DNA of 64,000 bases, from NCBI GenBank assembly GCA_016708025.1, contig JADJGQ010000002.1:744001-808000 (forward strand). The letters are read 5' to 3'. The translations under genes were made by a program, and so were the position numbers. The notes beneath the pieces were generated by a model. The model ran no database searches. It was not told the origin of the DNA and was given only the letters and a program-made list of their open reading frames with translations. This document shows positions 43,155 through 53,106 of this stretch, piece after piece (the first letter of the stretch is position 1; each line of letters opens with the position of its first letter). Source of the stretch: a bacterium. GTDB taxonomy: Bacteria > Zixibacteria > MSB-5A5 > GN15 > FEB-12.

Positions 43155-46112
43155 ATGCGATCATTCATCGCACGCTTGGTTGGGACCATCCTTGTTGTGA
43201 CAGTTTCTGTCACAGCATCGACGGGAAAAGAATCCACACTCTCAACCAGTCAATCAATGAATCTCCTCAAAGAGGGAAATGCGCGATATGTCAAGGGAGA
43301 GGTGACTTATCCGCATCAGGATGCTGACTATCTGACACGTACGGCCTCCGCACAGCATCCTGTCGCCACCATTCTCAGTTGCGCTGATTCACGGGTTCCC
43401 GTGGAGCAGGTATTTGATATGGGGATCGGTGATCTCTTCGTCGTTCGTGTCGCCGGCAATATCGCCGGGATCAACGAACTGGCGAGTCTTGAGTATGGAG
43501 TTGACCATTTGGGAACTCCTACCCTGTTGGTCCTTGGACATTCCAATTGTGGTGCCGTGACAGCCGCGGCTACCTCGGCGGCGAGTGAAGGATCTGTTGG
43601 ACCGATCCTTGAGAAACTAGCCCCGGCCGTCGAACGGGCCGCCAAAGCGAATCCATCGAAAAGTGGCAAGGCATTGGTCCCGGCGGCAATCACCGAAAAT
43701 ATCTGGTTGACGATCGAGTCGATCTTCGCCCGCAGCGTGGCGATCCGCCAACGCGTGGTTGAAGGGAAATTGAAAGTATTGGGCGGGATATATCATCTCA
43801 GCGACGGTCATATCGAATGGCTGGGGAGTCACCCCAAGCAGACCTCGTTGCTGGTCAACGCTTATAACAATGAGATGGTCGATCAGGATGAGCAATTCTA
43901 CGTGACGGCCGACTATCAGATGCCATCGATCTCCAAAGCTGCTCCCCAGGACGGAGAGACACCCGAATCAGCGTTAGCGCTCCTGAAGGACGGCAACAGC
44001 CGCTTTGTCGATGCACAGCGGACCTATCCGAACCAGGATTGGGATCGGATGCAGGCAGTGATGACCGATGGTCAGCACCCGTACGCGGCCGTCTTGACCT
44101 GCTCGGACTCGCGTCTGCCGGTAGAGCATATTTATGACGCCGGACTGGGAGATATCTTTGTCGTTCGGGTAGCCGGGAATGTCGCCGGTCTGATGGAGAC
44201 GGGAAGTCTCGAATATGCGATCGAGCATTTGGAGACGCCACTGGTAGTGGTGCTCGGACATAGTTCCTGCGGCGCTGTCACGGCGGTCGCTAACCATGCA
44301 GAGATGTCTGGAGCGATTCCCGAATTAGTCGACCGTATTCAGCCAGCGGTGGCCAAGGTGACCACGGCGAATCCGGCAGTTGCAGGGAAAGAGCTGATAG
44401 AAAAGTCAGTTGATGCCAATATCTGGCAGACGATCTCCGACCTGTATGCACAGAGTCCGGAGATCTGCGCGCGCGTAAAGGCAGGGAGACTGGCAGTGGT
44501 CGGCGCCAAGTATCATCTCGAGAACGGCTCAATCGACTGGCTGGGGAATCACCCCGATCAAACTACACTGATCAGTGCGACACTCGCCAAGTGCGACGGC
44601 AATGCGGTTGAGCATGCTGATGCCACTGATGATCTGCCGGCAGTTGAACAGGAAACCAAGATAGAGATACCGGCGAAAGCGGAAACAGTGACAACGCCGG
44701 TAGCGGCTCCAGAAGCTCAGGCAACGACCGACGGAAAGCCTGTCCAGACACTGGGCGCGGCGCTTGATCGGTTGCAGCAGCAAGTTGATGCGTTACAGCA
44801 GACACAGCAACCGGCGGCACCTGCTCCGACAGCAGCGCCAAAATCAGTTGAGGTCTCCAAGGCGACATCGACCACGGTGGCGGCTTCAGACCAGATGGTC
44901 ACATTCCAACAGCAGTTGCAGCAACTCCAGTCGGATCTTCGCAAGCTGACCGAACAGGTTCAGGCGAATCGACTCGCTGATTCAACGATTGCGGCAATCC
45001 TGAGTGATATCGAAGTACTCAAGGCAGAGAACAATGCCCTTCGCGGCTTTACCGAGCAGGCATCACAGAAGCTGGCCTCGATCGATGACGATGTTTACGC
45101 GGCGCCGACCAACGAGAATTATCAGTTGGAGCGGTTTGCGGGAATAGTCGACGAGTTGAGTGCAGTGGTGGAGAAGGCCAAAGTGCCGGCGAAACCGGCG
45201 ATCAATAGCCCGGAAGTCAAGCGTGGTTCGATCACGATGTTTGGGTTGCTGAATCAGCAGTACTATGAGCGAGGCGGAGACAGCAAGCTGTCAACCTTTG
45301 ATAACAAGCGTGCGCGACTTGGCTTCACGGGAGCGCTCAATAACTACGCCAAGATCACTATTCATGGTGAGTTTGCTAAGTCGGTCAAATTGCTGGATGG
45401 GTTCGTGACATTGACTCCGAACAAAGAGTGGAGTTTCAAGTTCGGGCAGATGCAACCGGCATTTGGACAGAACTTCCTCCGTTCGCCCGCGATCTACACG
45501 GTCATCACGCCGTCGCTGGCAATGGCGCTTGGATCGGACCGCGACATTGGTGCGCAGGTCGCCTGGGATCATTCATTCAGTAAGAAATTCGGGTTGCAGT
45601 TGACGGCCGGTCTGTACAACGGCGCCGGTATCAATGTCTCAGACTCCAATTCGGCCAAGAATTCTGTGGTTAGAGCGCAGATGAAGATCGGTTCCGCGCT
45701 GACCCTTGGAGCGAACAACTACTCCGGAAAATCCAACAAGGCAGTGAACCCGGGCAATGTTGATACCTGGGGGAGTTTCGCCAATTGGACGTGGAAGTCG
45801 GAAGAGGTTGAGGCAGAGTACATCCACACGAAAGCAGCCGGCGTGAAGAAAGCCGGATGGTATGTGTGGGGTGGCCATATGCTGAAGACGAACTGGAAGT
45901 TCGTACCTGAAGTGCAATTGGTAGCTCGCTATGAAGAATACGATGCCAATAGAGCGGTTGTCGATAACAAAGTGAATCGGACGACGATCGGCACCACATT
46001 CTATATCGATAAGAAGTACACTCTGATCCAGTTGAACTACCAGTTCAATGGAGAAGAGGGAACGAACGTGAAAAACAATGAATTCCTGGCCAATTTTCAG
46101 GTCGGGTTTTAG
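43155..46112 (+). CDS. Tandem beta-carbonic anhydrase fused to an OprP/O-like outer-membrane porin
   Basis: About 985 aa. A signal peptide (1-24) is followed by two beta-carbonic anhydrase domains. The first has CADSR (Cys76, Asp78, Arg80) and HSNC (His129, Cys132); the second has CSDSR (Cys316, Asp318, Arg320) and HSSC (His369, Cys372). Both keep the zinc Cys-His-Cys and Asp-Arg dyad, so both should hydrate CO2. A proline/alanine linker and coiled coil (about 530-680, repeated QQQLQQLQSDL) lead to a C-terminal barrel (about 690-985) like phosphate-selective porins, ending in Phe (LANFQVGF). I infer a periplasmic CO2/bicarbonate enzyme tethered to its own outer-membrane channel. GGAGGG precedes the ATG at 43155. 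Confidence 0.88.
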   Translation: MRSFIARLVGTILVVTVSVTASTGKESTLSTSQSMNLLKEGNARYVKGEVTYPHQDADYLTRTASAQHPVATILSCADSRVPVEQVFDMGIGDLFVVRVAGNIAGINELASLEYGVDHLGTPTLLVLGHSNCGAVTAAATSAASEGSVGPILEKLAPAVERAAKANPSKSGKALVPAAITENIWLTIESIFARSVAIRQRVVEGKLKVLGGIYHLSDGHIEWLGSHPKQTSLLVNAYNNEMVDQDEQFYVTADYQMPSISKAAPQDGETPESALALLKDGNSRFVDAQRTYPNQDWDRMQAVMTDGQHPYAAVLTCSDSRLPVEHIYDAGLGDIFVVRVAGNVAGLMETGSLEYAIEHLETPLVVVLGHSSCGAVTAVANHAEMSGAIPELVDRIQPAVAKVTTANPAVAGKELIEKSVDANIWQTISDLYAQSPEICARVKAGRLAVVGAKYHLENGSIDWLGNHPDQTTLISATLAKCDGNAVEHADATDDLPAVEQETKIEIPAKAETVTTPVAAPEAQATTDGKPVQTLGAALDRLQQQVDALQQTQQPAAPAPTAAPKSVEVSKATSTTVAASDQMVTFQQQLQQLQSDLRKLTEQVQANRLADSTIAAILSDIEVLKAENNALRGFTEQASQKLASIDDDVYAAPTNENYQLERFAGIVDELSAVVEKAKVPAKPAINSPEVKRGSITMFGLLNQQYYERGGDSKLSTFDNKRARLGFTGALNNYAKITIHGEFAKSVKLLDGFVTLTPNKEWSFKFGQMQPAFGQNFLRSPAIYTVITPSLAMALGSDRDIGAQVAWDHSFSKKFGLQLTAGLYNGAGINVSDSNSAKNSVVRAQMKIGSALTLGANNYSGKSNKAVNPGNVDTWGSFANWTWKSEEVEAEYIHTKAAGVKKAGWYVWGGHMLKTNWKFVPEVQLVARYEEYDANRAVVDNKVNRTTIGTTFYIDKKYTLIQLNYQFNGEEGTNVKNNEFLANFQVGF

Positions 46113-46192
46113 CAAACAATTGAGAGTGGAAGGTTGATGCAGGTTGTACGATGACGCACAAAAGGGAGCATTGACCAAAAGGGAGAGCTTCA

Positions 46193-48532
46193 ATGAGTTG
46201 GAAAGATATTAAGATAGCCAAGAAGCTGTATATCGGCTTCGGGATCGTGCTTGGGTTAACGGCGGCTCTTGGGTATGTCGCAGTTTCAGGATTAAGGTCA
46301 TTATCTGCAGATACGAAGATGCAGCAGAATGCCAGCAAGACGATCCAGTGGACGATGGATTGCGCGGTGGCACGCCGAGATTTCTATGCGACCAGTGATC
46401 CGAAGCTGGTTGAGAAGGTCAACGCAAAACTGACAGACATTGCTGCCATCATCGCGGAGACCGAACAAGGGGCTACCGATGAAGAGATGGTGCTGCTGAA
46501 AGAGATCAAGGCTTCCAGCGAAAGCTATGGTGAGCGGTTTGCAAAGTACGCTGAAATGCAGTTCCAGCTGCTGGAACTGGATGCCAAGGTAGTTGAGAAC
46601 GGACGCGCAGCGCAGAGCGCCGGAACGGCTATGGGCGGGATAGATGGACTGACGATTGACAATCTGGTGCGTCAATGCCGGCAGCACGAAAAGAACTACC
46701 AGATGCGCAAGGATATGAAGTGGGCGGAAGAGACCTACACCGCCGCAGAGAAGGCGATCGCTTATTGTGAAAAGATCGGTGGTCGTGCTCGCTCGGGTAA
46801 CAAGTCGGCCGCGGCCAAACAAGCGGTGGAGTCCTACTTGTCCAGCTTCAAAGAGTATGTGGCGCTGAAAGAGCAGCAGTCGGTCGAAGGCAAGGCAGTA
46901 GCTGAGTTTGCATCTGCTTTCCTCGGCAAAGCGACTGAATTCGTCGATATGCAGACCTCGGCTCTTGCAAGCCTATCCAAACAAATTGGCAGTCTGGCAA
47001 TTGTGTTTGCGATCTCAGCGATACTGATCGGTTTGGTAGTTGCCTGGATCATTGCGCGCGGCGTATCGCGACCGATTGTGAATATAGCCCGGACGGCCGA
47101 AAAGGTAGCGTTAGGTGATATCAATCAGAACATCGACATTCACCAACAAGATGAGGTTGGTCAATTGGCGGATTCATTCCGCGGCTTGACAGAGTACATG
47201 AAGGAACTGGCTAACGCTGCGCAGAAGATCGCGGCAAATGATCTGACCGTGCATGTCGAGCCGAAGTCAGAGGTCGACGTGCTCGGGCAGTCCTTCAAGA
47301 CCATGATCAACAATCTCTCTACGATGATCCGCCAGTTGGCTGATAACGCCCGCGAACTGGTGTCCGCCGCCACCGAGATCTCCAGCTCTTCGGAGCAGAT
47401 GTCCAAGGGGGCAAAGGATCAGTCCGACCAGGTGAACCAGGTTGGAACGGCCGTTGAAGAGATGACCGCGACGATTTTGGAGTCGTCAAAGAACGCCGGT
47501 GACGCTTCCGGTGCGGCAAAGAATGCCTCCGAAACGGCATTGACCGGCGGCCAGATAGTTAATGAGACGATCCAGGGGATGCAGCGGATCGCCCAGGTGG
47601 TGAGAGATTCAGCGAACTCCATAACGAAGCTGGCGCATTCTGCAGATCAGATCGGCGAGATCATCGGCGTGATCGACGACATCGCTGACCAGACCAATCT
47701 GTTGGCGCTGAACGCGGCTATTGAAGCTGCCCGCGCCGGCGAGCAGGGCCGCGGTTTTGCCGTGGTTGCTGACGAAGTGAGAAAGCTGGCTGAACGGACC
47801 GGCAAAGCGACCGGCGAGATCACTGAAATGATCAAAGGCGTCCAGAGTGAGACCTCCGAGGCGGTCAATTCAATGCAGGCCGGTCTGCAGCAGGTGGACC
47901 GTGGCCGTGAGCTGGCTGACAATGCCGGCAACAGCCTGAACGAGATCGTGAATATGGCCCAGCGCGTGACCGAGATGATCGCTCAGATAGCGACAGCCTC
48001 GGAAGAGCAGAGCGCAGCGGCCGAGCAGATCAGCAAGAATATCGAACATATCAATTCAGTGACCAAAGAGACCGCGATCGGCGCCGAACAGTCGGCGGCC
48101 GCGGCGGAAGAACTCAACCGCCAGGCGGAAGGGCTTCAGCAGATGGTGTCGAAGTTCAGAGTGGATGGCGGCAATACCGGCATGCTTCACTTGGCGAAGG
48201 ATGATCACAAACGGTATGTCGAAAATCTTGAGAAAGTGATCGCTGGCAGCTTGGACGTTTCCCAGTGGAAGACAGTAGACCACAAGAACTGCCGTTTCGG
48301 AAAGTGGTACTATACGCAAGGGAAGGCGGAAATTGGACACATGAGCGAGTTCAATCGAATTGAGGATCCGCACGCTCGCGTCCATCGTCTGGCAAATGAG
48401 TCGATCTCCGGTTTTCGATCGGGAGACAAAGCGACGGCCAAGCGGAGTCTGGATGAGGCCGAGCGCGCATCTCATGAGGTAGTGTCGTCAATTGACAACC
48501 TTACAGAGAGCATAGCCAGAACACATGCGTAA
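46193..48532 (+). CDS. Methyl-accepting chemotaxis protein with helical sensor and zinc-binding CZB tail
   Basis: This 779-aa receptor has an N-terminal helix, a long all-helical periplasmic domain (about 35-270, with RQCRQHEKNYQMRKD as in HBM sensors), a second helix (IGSLAIVFAISAILIGLVVAWI), HAMP, and a methyl-accepting domain with the tip DIADQTNLLALNAAIEAARAGEQGRGFAVVADEVRKLAERT. The C-terminus is a CZB domain with HKRYVENL, CRFGKWYY and HARVH, giving the His-Cys-His-His zinc site. CZB domains sense zinc or hypochlorite. It begins 80 bases after the carbonic anhydrase-porin gene, so a sensory link to zinc or bicarbonate is possible. Confidence 0.93.
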   Translation: MSWKDIKIAKKLYIGFGIVLGLTAALGYVAVSGLRSLSADTKMQQNASKTIQWTMDCAVARRDFYATSDPKLVEKVNAKLTDIAAIIAETEQGATDEEMVLLKEIKASSESYGERFAKYAEMQFQLLELDAKVVENGRAAQSAGTAMGGIDGLTIDNLVRQCRQHEKNYQMRKDMKWAEETYTAAEKAIAYCEKIGGRARSGNKSAAAKQAVESYLSSFKEYVALKEQQSVEGKAVAEFASAFLGKATEFVDMQTSALASLSKQIGSLAIVFAISAILIGLVVAWIIARGVSRPIVNIARTAEKVALGDINQNIDIHQQDEVGQLADSFRGLTEYMKELANAAQKIAANDLTVHVEPKSEVDVLGQSFKTMINNLSTMIRQLADNARELVSAATEISSSSEQMSKGAKDQSDQVNQVGTAVEEMTATILESSKNAGDASGAAKNASETALTGGQIVNETIQGMQRIAQVVRDSANSITKLAHSADQIGEIIGVIDDIADQTNLLALNAAIEAARAGEQGRGFAVVADEVRKLAERTGKATGEITEMIKGVQSETSEAVNSMQAGLQQVDRGRELADNAGNSLNEIVNMAQRVTEMIAQIATASEEQSAAAEQISKNIEHINSVTKETAIGAEQSAAAAEELNRQAEGLQQMVSKFRVDGGNTGMLHLAKDDHKRYVENLEKVIAGSLDVSQWKTVDHKNCRFGKWYYTQGKAEIGHMSEFNRIEDPHARVHRLANESISGFRSGDKATAKRSLDEAERASHEVVSSIDNLTESIARTHA

Positions 48533-48947
48533 GGATTGCCAGTGCGGAGGTCAGTTGCCCTGATCGACTGATCTCCGACACCAGCGATCGGTGCATGTTT
48601 TGTCTGTGCTCTGAGGTGCGAAGGATTCTTGAAGTCGAAATATATACGGACTATTCTCTTACGACTCGGAAGTGGAGCGCAAAGCGGCGCTCCCCTTGAT
48701 CGCTCCTATCGCGTGATCACACACCGGCTGCCTGCTCCGGGAATCGCAGGCCAGGCGGACAAACGAAAACCGATACCTGGAACTCCGGGGGTTGTGGCAG
48801 GATGAGCAGCGGAGGGGCTGGTCACCGCGAAAATGACTGCCAGGACGATTTGCATCGGATGCGGCAATTCGATCACTTGACCAATGGGCTGCCGATCCAG
48901 CCGGACCGGCGACTCCGGCAAGTGTGACAGGAGAGGACAGAACGAGT
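48533..48947. other. Intergenic region between the two chemoreceptor genes
   Basis: About 415 bases without a gene. A candidate promoter, TTGAAG (48629-48634) and TATTCT (48652-48657) with 17 bases between, would drive the second receptor with a long leader. A hairpin (GGAGCGC 48674-48680, GCGCTCC 48687-48693) lies in the leader without a T-run. I compared the leader with the c-di-GMP (GEMM) riboswitch pattern and did not find it. Confidence 0.45.
48629..48657 (+). promoter_or_regulatory. Candidate promoter for the second chemoreceptor
   Basis: TTGAAG-17 bases-TATTCT, followed by a leader of nearly 290 bases containing a GC-rich hairpin. Confidence 0.4.
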
Positions 48948-51062
48948 ATGAAACTCAAACTAGCACACAAACTGCTGATCGCGATGGGCGGATCGCTGCT
49001 CGTTGCCACGGCGGCAGTGACGATCGTGACCACATGGAAATCTTCCGATGTGATCACGGCGACAGCAAAGACCGATCTCGAGCATCTGGCAGCAAACGCT
49101 GTCGAGATGTGCAAGATGCAGTATGAACAGAGCACGCAGCAGGTCAAATACAACTTTGAGGTCGCGCGTACGCTTTTCCGCGACTATACCAATGACGCTG
49201 TCAGAATGGATGGCGATCAGTTGGTCATCGGTGGCGGTCGCAATAGTCGTGCGCTGAATGGCGATTCGGTCTTTGTCGACAAAGTCAAATCGCAGACCGG
49301 CGCGACCTGCACAATATTTATGCGCGAGGGTGACAAGGCGAAGCGTATCGCCACCAACGTCCGAAAAGAAGATGGCAGCCGCGCAGTCGGCACCTATCTC
49401 TCCGATCAGGTGTACGAGAAAGTCGTGACACGTGGCGAGACCTATCATGGCCGAGCATTTGTGGTAACTTCCTGGTTCGTGACCGCATACGAGCCGCTCA
49501 GAGATGCTAATAACAAAGTCATTGGTGTTCTGTATGTGGGCGTTCCAGAACGGACACCGCAGCTTCGTACAGCTATGCTGTCGCAGAAGATCGGCGAGAC
49601 CGGGTACCTCTACGCAATCAACAGCGAGGGTGTACTGCAAATCCATCCGGCCAAAGAAGGCGCGGATCTCAGTAAGTTTGACTTCATCAAAGAGATGATG
49701 ACAAATGGTCCCAAGTTGAGAGATGGCGAGATCGCTTGGATATCCTATCCCTGGATCAACAAAGAACTGGGGGAGACTGAGCCTCGTGAAAAGATCGTCG
49801 CTTATACTTACTTTGCGGAGTGGGACTGGATCATCGGAGTGGGAAGTTACCTGGATGAGTTCACCGCTCCGGTCGTCGGTATGCGCAACACCAGTATTCT
49901 GATCGGTGTTCTGGCACTACTTTGTGGCCTGACCTTGGCGGTCATATTCGCCCGGTCTATCACCAAACCGATCTATTTGCTGGTTGGCGCTGCGAAGAGT
50001 ATGGCGCAGGGAGACTGCAATGCACAGGTGACGATAACCAGCAAAGATGAGATCGGCGAGCTCCAGCAATCGGTGCATGATGCGGTCGTATATATGAAAA
50101 CAGTCTCTGAGGCCGCTCAACGGATCGCCGCCAACGACCTGACTGTCCGAGTCGAGCCTCGTTCTCCGAATGATGTCCTGGGAAATTCGTTTAAAACAAT
50201 GATCCACAATTTGAGCGGGATGATCCGACAGTTGTCGGACAATGCTCGCGAGCTGGTGACTGCTGCAACTGAAATCGCATCCTCATCCGAGGCAATGGCG
50301 AACGGTGCGAAAAAGCAATCCTCACAGGTGCATCAGGTATCTGCGGCAGTGGAAGAGATGAGCGTTACGATCGTAGAATCATCGCGGAACGCCGGGGATG
50401 CCGCCACTACCGCCAAAGGTGCGGCATCGACCGCTGATTCGGGTGGCCAGATCGTCAGCGATACGATCCACGGAATGCAGAAGATCGCCGATGTAGTGCG
50501 GGAGTCTGCGGAGTCGATCGCCAAGCTTGCGAAATCCGCCGACCAGATCGGCGAGATCATTTCGGTCATTGATGATATTGCCGACCAGACCAATCTGCTG
50601 GCGCTCAACGCGGCTATTGAGGCCGCACGGGCCGGAGAGCAGGGACGTGGATTTGCAGTGGTTGCCGACGAAGTTCGCAAACTTGCCGAACGGACTGGCA
50701 AGGCGACCGGCGAGATCGCTTCGATGATCAAAGGGATCCAGCAACAGACAGAAGATGCTGTGCAAACGATGGAGACTGGTGTCCAGCAGGTGGATCGCGG
50801 CAAACAGCTCGCCGACAAAGCGGGGAGCAGTCTGAATGAGATCGTCACCATGGCCCAGCGCGTAACCGAAATGGTGGGGCAGATCGCGACAGCTACGGAA
50901 CAGCAGTCGAGTGCCGCCGATGAGATCTCCAAGAATATCGAGCAGATCAGTGTGGTGACTAAAGAGACGGCCAATGGTGCAGAGGAATCTGCTGCCGCGG
51001 CCGAGGAATTGAACCGTCAGGCTGAAGGTCTTCAGCAGATGGTTGCCAAGTTCCAATTGTAG
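48948..51062 (+). CDS. Methyl-accepting chemotaxis protein with periplasmic Cache domains
   Basis: About 704 aa. After an N-terminal helix (LLIAMGGSLLVATAAVTIV) the sensor reads ATCTIFMREGDKAKRIATNVRKEDGSRAVGTYLSDQVYEKVVTRGETYHGRAFV and VIGVLYVGVPE, as in Cache3/Cache2 double folds. A second Cache-2-type unit follows (GETGYLYAINSEGVLQIHPAKEGADLSKFDFIKEM...WDWIIGVGSYLDEF). Then come a second helix, HAMP and the standard signalling domain, nearly identical at the tip to the preceding receptor. Cache sensors typically bind carboxylates or amino acids. The Met at 48948 is chosen over the GTG at 48924 because it directly opens the signal-anchor. Confidence 0.93.
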   Translation: MKLKLAHKLLIAMGGSLLVATAAVTIVTTWKSSDVITATAKTDLEHLAANAVEMCKMQYEQSTQQVKYNFEVARTLFRDYTNDAVRMDGDQLVIGGGRNSRALNGDSVFVDKVKSQTGATCTIFMREGDKAKRIATNVRKEDGSRAVGTYLSDQVYEKVVTRGETYHGRAFVVTSWFVTAYEPLRDANNKVIGVLYVGVPERTPQLRTAMLSQKIGETGYLYAINSEGVLQIHPAKEGADLSKFDFIKEMMTNGPKLRDGEIAWISYPWINKELGETEPREKIVAYTYFAEWDWIIGVGSYLDEFTAPVVGMRNTSILIGVLALLCGLTLAVIFARSITKPIYLLVGAAKSMAQGDCNAQVTITSKDEIGELQQSVHDAVVYMKTVSEAAQRIAANDLTVRVEPRSPNDVLGNSFKTMIHNLSGMIRQLSDNARELVTAATEIASSSEAMANGAKKQSSQVHQVSAAVEEMSVTIVESSRNAGDAATTAKGAASTADSGGQIVSDTIHGMQKIADVVRESAESIAKLAKSADQIGEIISVIDDIADQTNLLALNAAIEAARAGEQGRGFAVVADEVRKLAERTGKATGEIASMIKGIQQQTEDAVQTMETGVQQVDRGKQLADKAGSSLNEIVTMAQRVTEMVGQIATATEQQSSAADEISKNIEQISVVTKETANGAEESAAAAEELNRQAEGLQQMVAKFQL

Positions 51063-51088
51063 TTTGTTTAAGAAATCGGTGGAGTGTG

Positions 51089-51118
51089 GAGGCAGGTCTG
51101 GACCTGCCTCTTTTTATT
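51089..51118 (+). terminator. Rho-independent terminator after the second chemoreceptor
   Basis: A near-perfect hairpin, GAGGCAGGTC (51089-51098) and GACCTGCCTC (51101-51110), followed by TTTTTATT. It also separates the converging aacS operon. Confidence 0.92.
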
Positions 51119-51123
51119 GGTGG

Positions 51124-53088
51124 TCACACCCGTAGTTCGGGTAGGTTCTCGAACTGGCGAAGTGAATCAGGGTTGACGAGTGCCTCTCGGTTGGTGACCG
51201 GGTCGCCGTGGATGATCCGGGTGACGGCCACTTCCACCTTCTTGGCGTTCAGGGTTCGGGGGACCTCACGAATCTGCAGGATGACAGAAGGAACATGCCG
51301 CGGCGTGTTGTGTCGCCGGATCGACTCACGAATTCTCTTTTTCAGATCGTCGTCGAGCGTGTATTCATCATGAAGCACAACGAAGAGGACGATACGGATG
51401 TCGTTGTTCCAGCGCTGGCCGATCACCAATGAATCTTTGATCTCAGGCATTGCTTCGACGGGGTTGTAGATCTCGGCAGTGCCGATCCGAACGCCCCCAG
51501 GATTGAGCGTAGCGTCGGAGCGACCAAAGACGACCACTCCACCGCGACTGGTGATCTTGATATAGTCGCCATGACGCCAGACACCCGGATAAACATCAAA
51601 ATAGGCGGCACGATATTTGGCGCCATCAGGATCATCCCAGAACGAGACTGGCATCGACGGGAATGGTTTTGTGCAAACCAGTTCGCCGGTCTGCTCGATA
51701 ACCGGGCGGCCACTATTGTCGAACGCTTCTACTTGCATGCCAAGGCCACGGCACTGGATCTCTTCAGCATAGACTGGTAGCACCGGATTGCCGAGCATGA
51801 AGCAGGAGATGATGTCGGTTCCCCCGGAGATGGAAGAAAGCTGAATGTCTGCTTTGATGTCGCGATACACATAGCTGAAGTTTTCTGCTGTCAGAGGAGA
51901 GCCGGTACTCAGGATAGTTCTCAGTCGGGGGAGAGAGTCATCCGCGATCGGCCTGATTCCCGCATGCTGACAGGTGGAGAGGAATTTGGGACTGGTGCCA
52001 AATATGCTGATCTTCTCATGGTCGGCCATTTCCCAGAGCGAATTGACTGAGGGGTAGGCGGGCGATCCGTCGTAGAGCACAATGGTCGCGCCGATCATCA
52101 GTGAACTAACCAGCCAGTTCCACATCATCCAACCGCAGGTGGTAAAATAGAAAATGGTGTCGTCGCGACGAAGGTCGGTGTGCAGTGCCAGCTCTTTGAA
52201 ATGCTGCAGCAGAGTGCCACCGGCGCCATGGACAATACACTTTGGTTTTCCGGTCGTGCCGGAGGAATACATGATGTAAATCGGATGATCAAACGGGAGC
52301 TGGGCGAAGATGATCTCGGTGGCGTTCAGATCAAGTAGTTGATCCCAACGCTGGATACGATCACCGGTGCCGGACAGGTCGCTTCCAATATTGTTGACCA
52401 CAAATGCGTGTTGAATGGCTGGGATCTGGTCGACCAGATGAGTGATGACATCCAGGCAGGAGTGTTGTTTCCCAAGATACTGATACCCATCCGCGGCGAT
52501 CAGGACCTTTGGTGAGATCTGGCTGAGACGGTCGAGTGCTCCCTGGAGACCGAAATCGGGGGAGCAGGAGGACCAGATCGCGCCGAGAGAAGTGGTCGCC
52601 AGCATGGCGATCACCGCTTCTACCTGATTAGGAATATACGCTGCGACACGATCACCACGGCCGACACCTGCCTTCTTCAATCCCGCGGCGGCCGCAGCCA
52701 CCTGTCTGTAAAGCTCTGCATAGGTAAGTCGGCCGACCAGATGTTGCTCACGGTAACTGATCAGGGCTATGCGGTCATCGCGATAGCGAAGCAGATTTTC
52801 GGCGAAGTTGAGCTTTGCCGATGCAAACCATCGGGCGCCGGGCATGCGATTATCGTCGAGAATCGATGTCGGCGGGTGCGAGTGGATAATCTCGCCGTAC
52901 TCCCAAATGCTTTTCCAGAACTGGTCGGTCTGTTCGATCGACCATTGATAAAGTTGATGATATGAACTGAAGGCGTGACCGTGCTTATCGCCGAGCCAAC
53001 GCATGTACGCGGTCATCCGAGCGGATGCTACACGCTCTGCCGATGGGGTCCAGAGGGGAGAGTTGGCATCCGGGCTCGTGACTGACAT
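51124..53088 (-). CDS. aacS: Acetoacetyl-CoA synthetase
   Basis: This 654-aa AMP-forming ligase converts acetoacetate, ATP and CoA to acetoacetyl-CoA. The P-loop YSSGTTGKPKCIVHG, the AMP-binding SSISGGTDIISCFMLGNP and the C-terminal GRSDATLNPGGVRIGTAEIY are intact; the C-terminal TLNAKKVEVAVTRI supplies the catalytic Lys. Length matches AacS rather than acetyl-CoA synthetase. It is the last gene of the tyrosine-degradation operon, where it would capture the acetoacetate released by fumarylacetoacetase. 18 bases separate it from the flavin-reductase gene. Confidence 0.94.
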   Translation of the reverse strand: MSVTSPDANSPLWTPSAERVASARMTAYMRWLGDKHGHAFSSYHQLYQWSIEQTDQFWKSIWEYGEIIHSHPPTSILDDNRMPGARWFASAKLNFAENLLRYRDDRIALISYREQHLVGRLTYAELYRQVAAAAAGLKKAGVGRGDRVAAYIPNQVEAVIAMLATTSLGAIWSSCSPDFGLQGALDRLSQISPKVLIAADGYQYLGKQHSCLDVITHLVDQIPAIQHAFVVNNIGSDLSGTGDRIQRWDQLLDLNATEIIFAQLPFDHPIYIMYSSGTTGKPKCIVHGAGGTLLQHFKELALHTDLRRDDTIFYFTTCGWMMWNWLVSSLMIGATIVLYDGSPAYPSVNSLWEMADHEKISIFGTSPKFLSTCQHAGIRPIADDSLPRLRTILSTGSPLTAENFSYVYRDIKADIQLSSISGGTDIISCFMLGNPVLPVYAEEIQCRGLGMQVEAFDNSGRPVIEQTGELVCTKPFPSMPVSFWDDPDGAKYRAAYFDVYPGVWRHGDYIKITSRGGVVVFGRSDATLNPGGVRIGTAEIYNPVEAMPEIKDSLVIGQRWNNDIRIVLFVVLHDEYTLDDDLKKRIRESIRRHNTPRHVPSVILQIREVPRTLNAKKVEVAVTRIIHGDPVTNREALVNPDSLRQFENLPELRV

Positions 53089-53106
53089 ACTTCGGCCTGA
53101 TCCTGA

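Noticed and set aside
48533..48947. c-di-GMP (GEMM) riboswitch in the leader of the second chemoreceptor
   Set aside because: A CGCAAAGC string is present, but the rest of the GEMM consensus, including the upstream GGGCAAACC segment and tetraloop helix, is missing.
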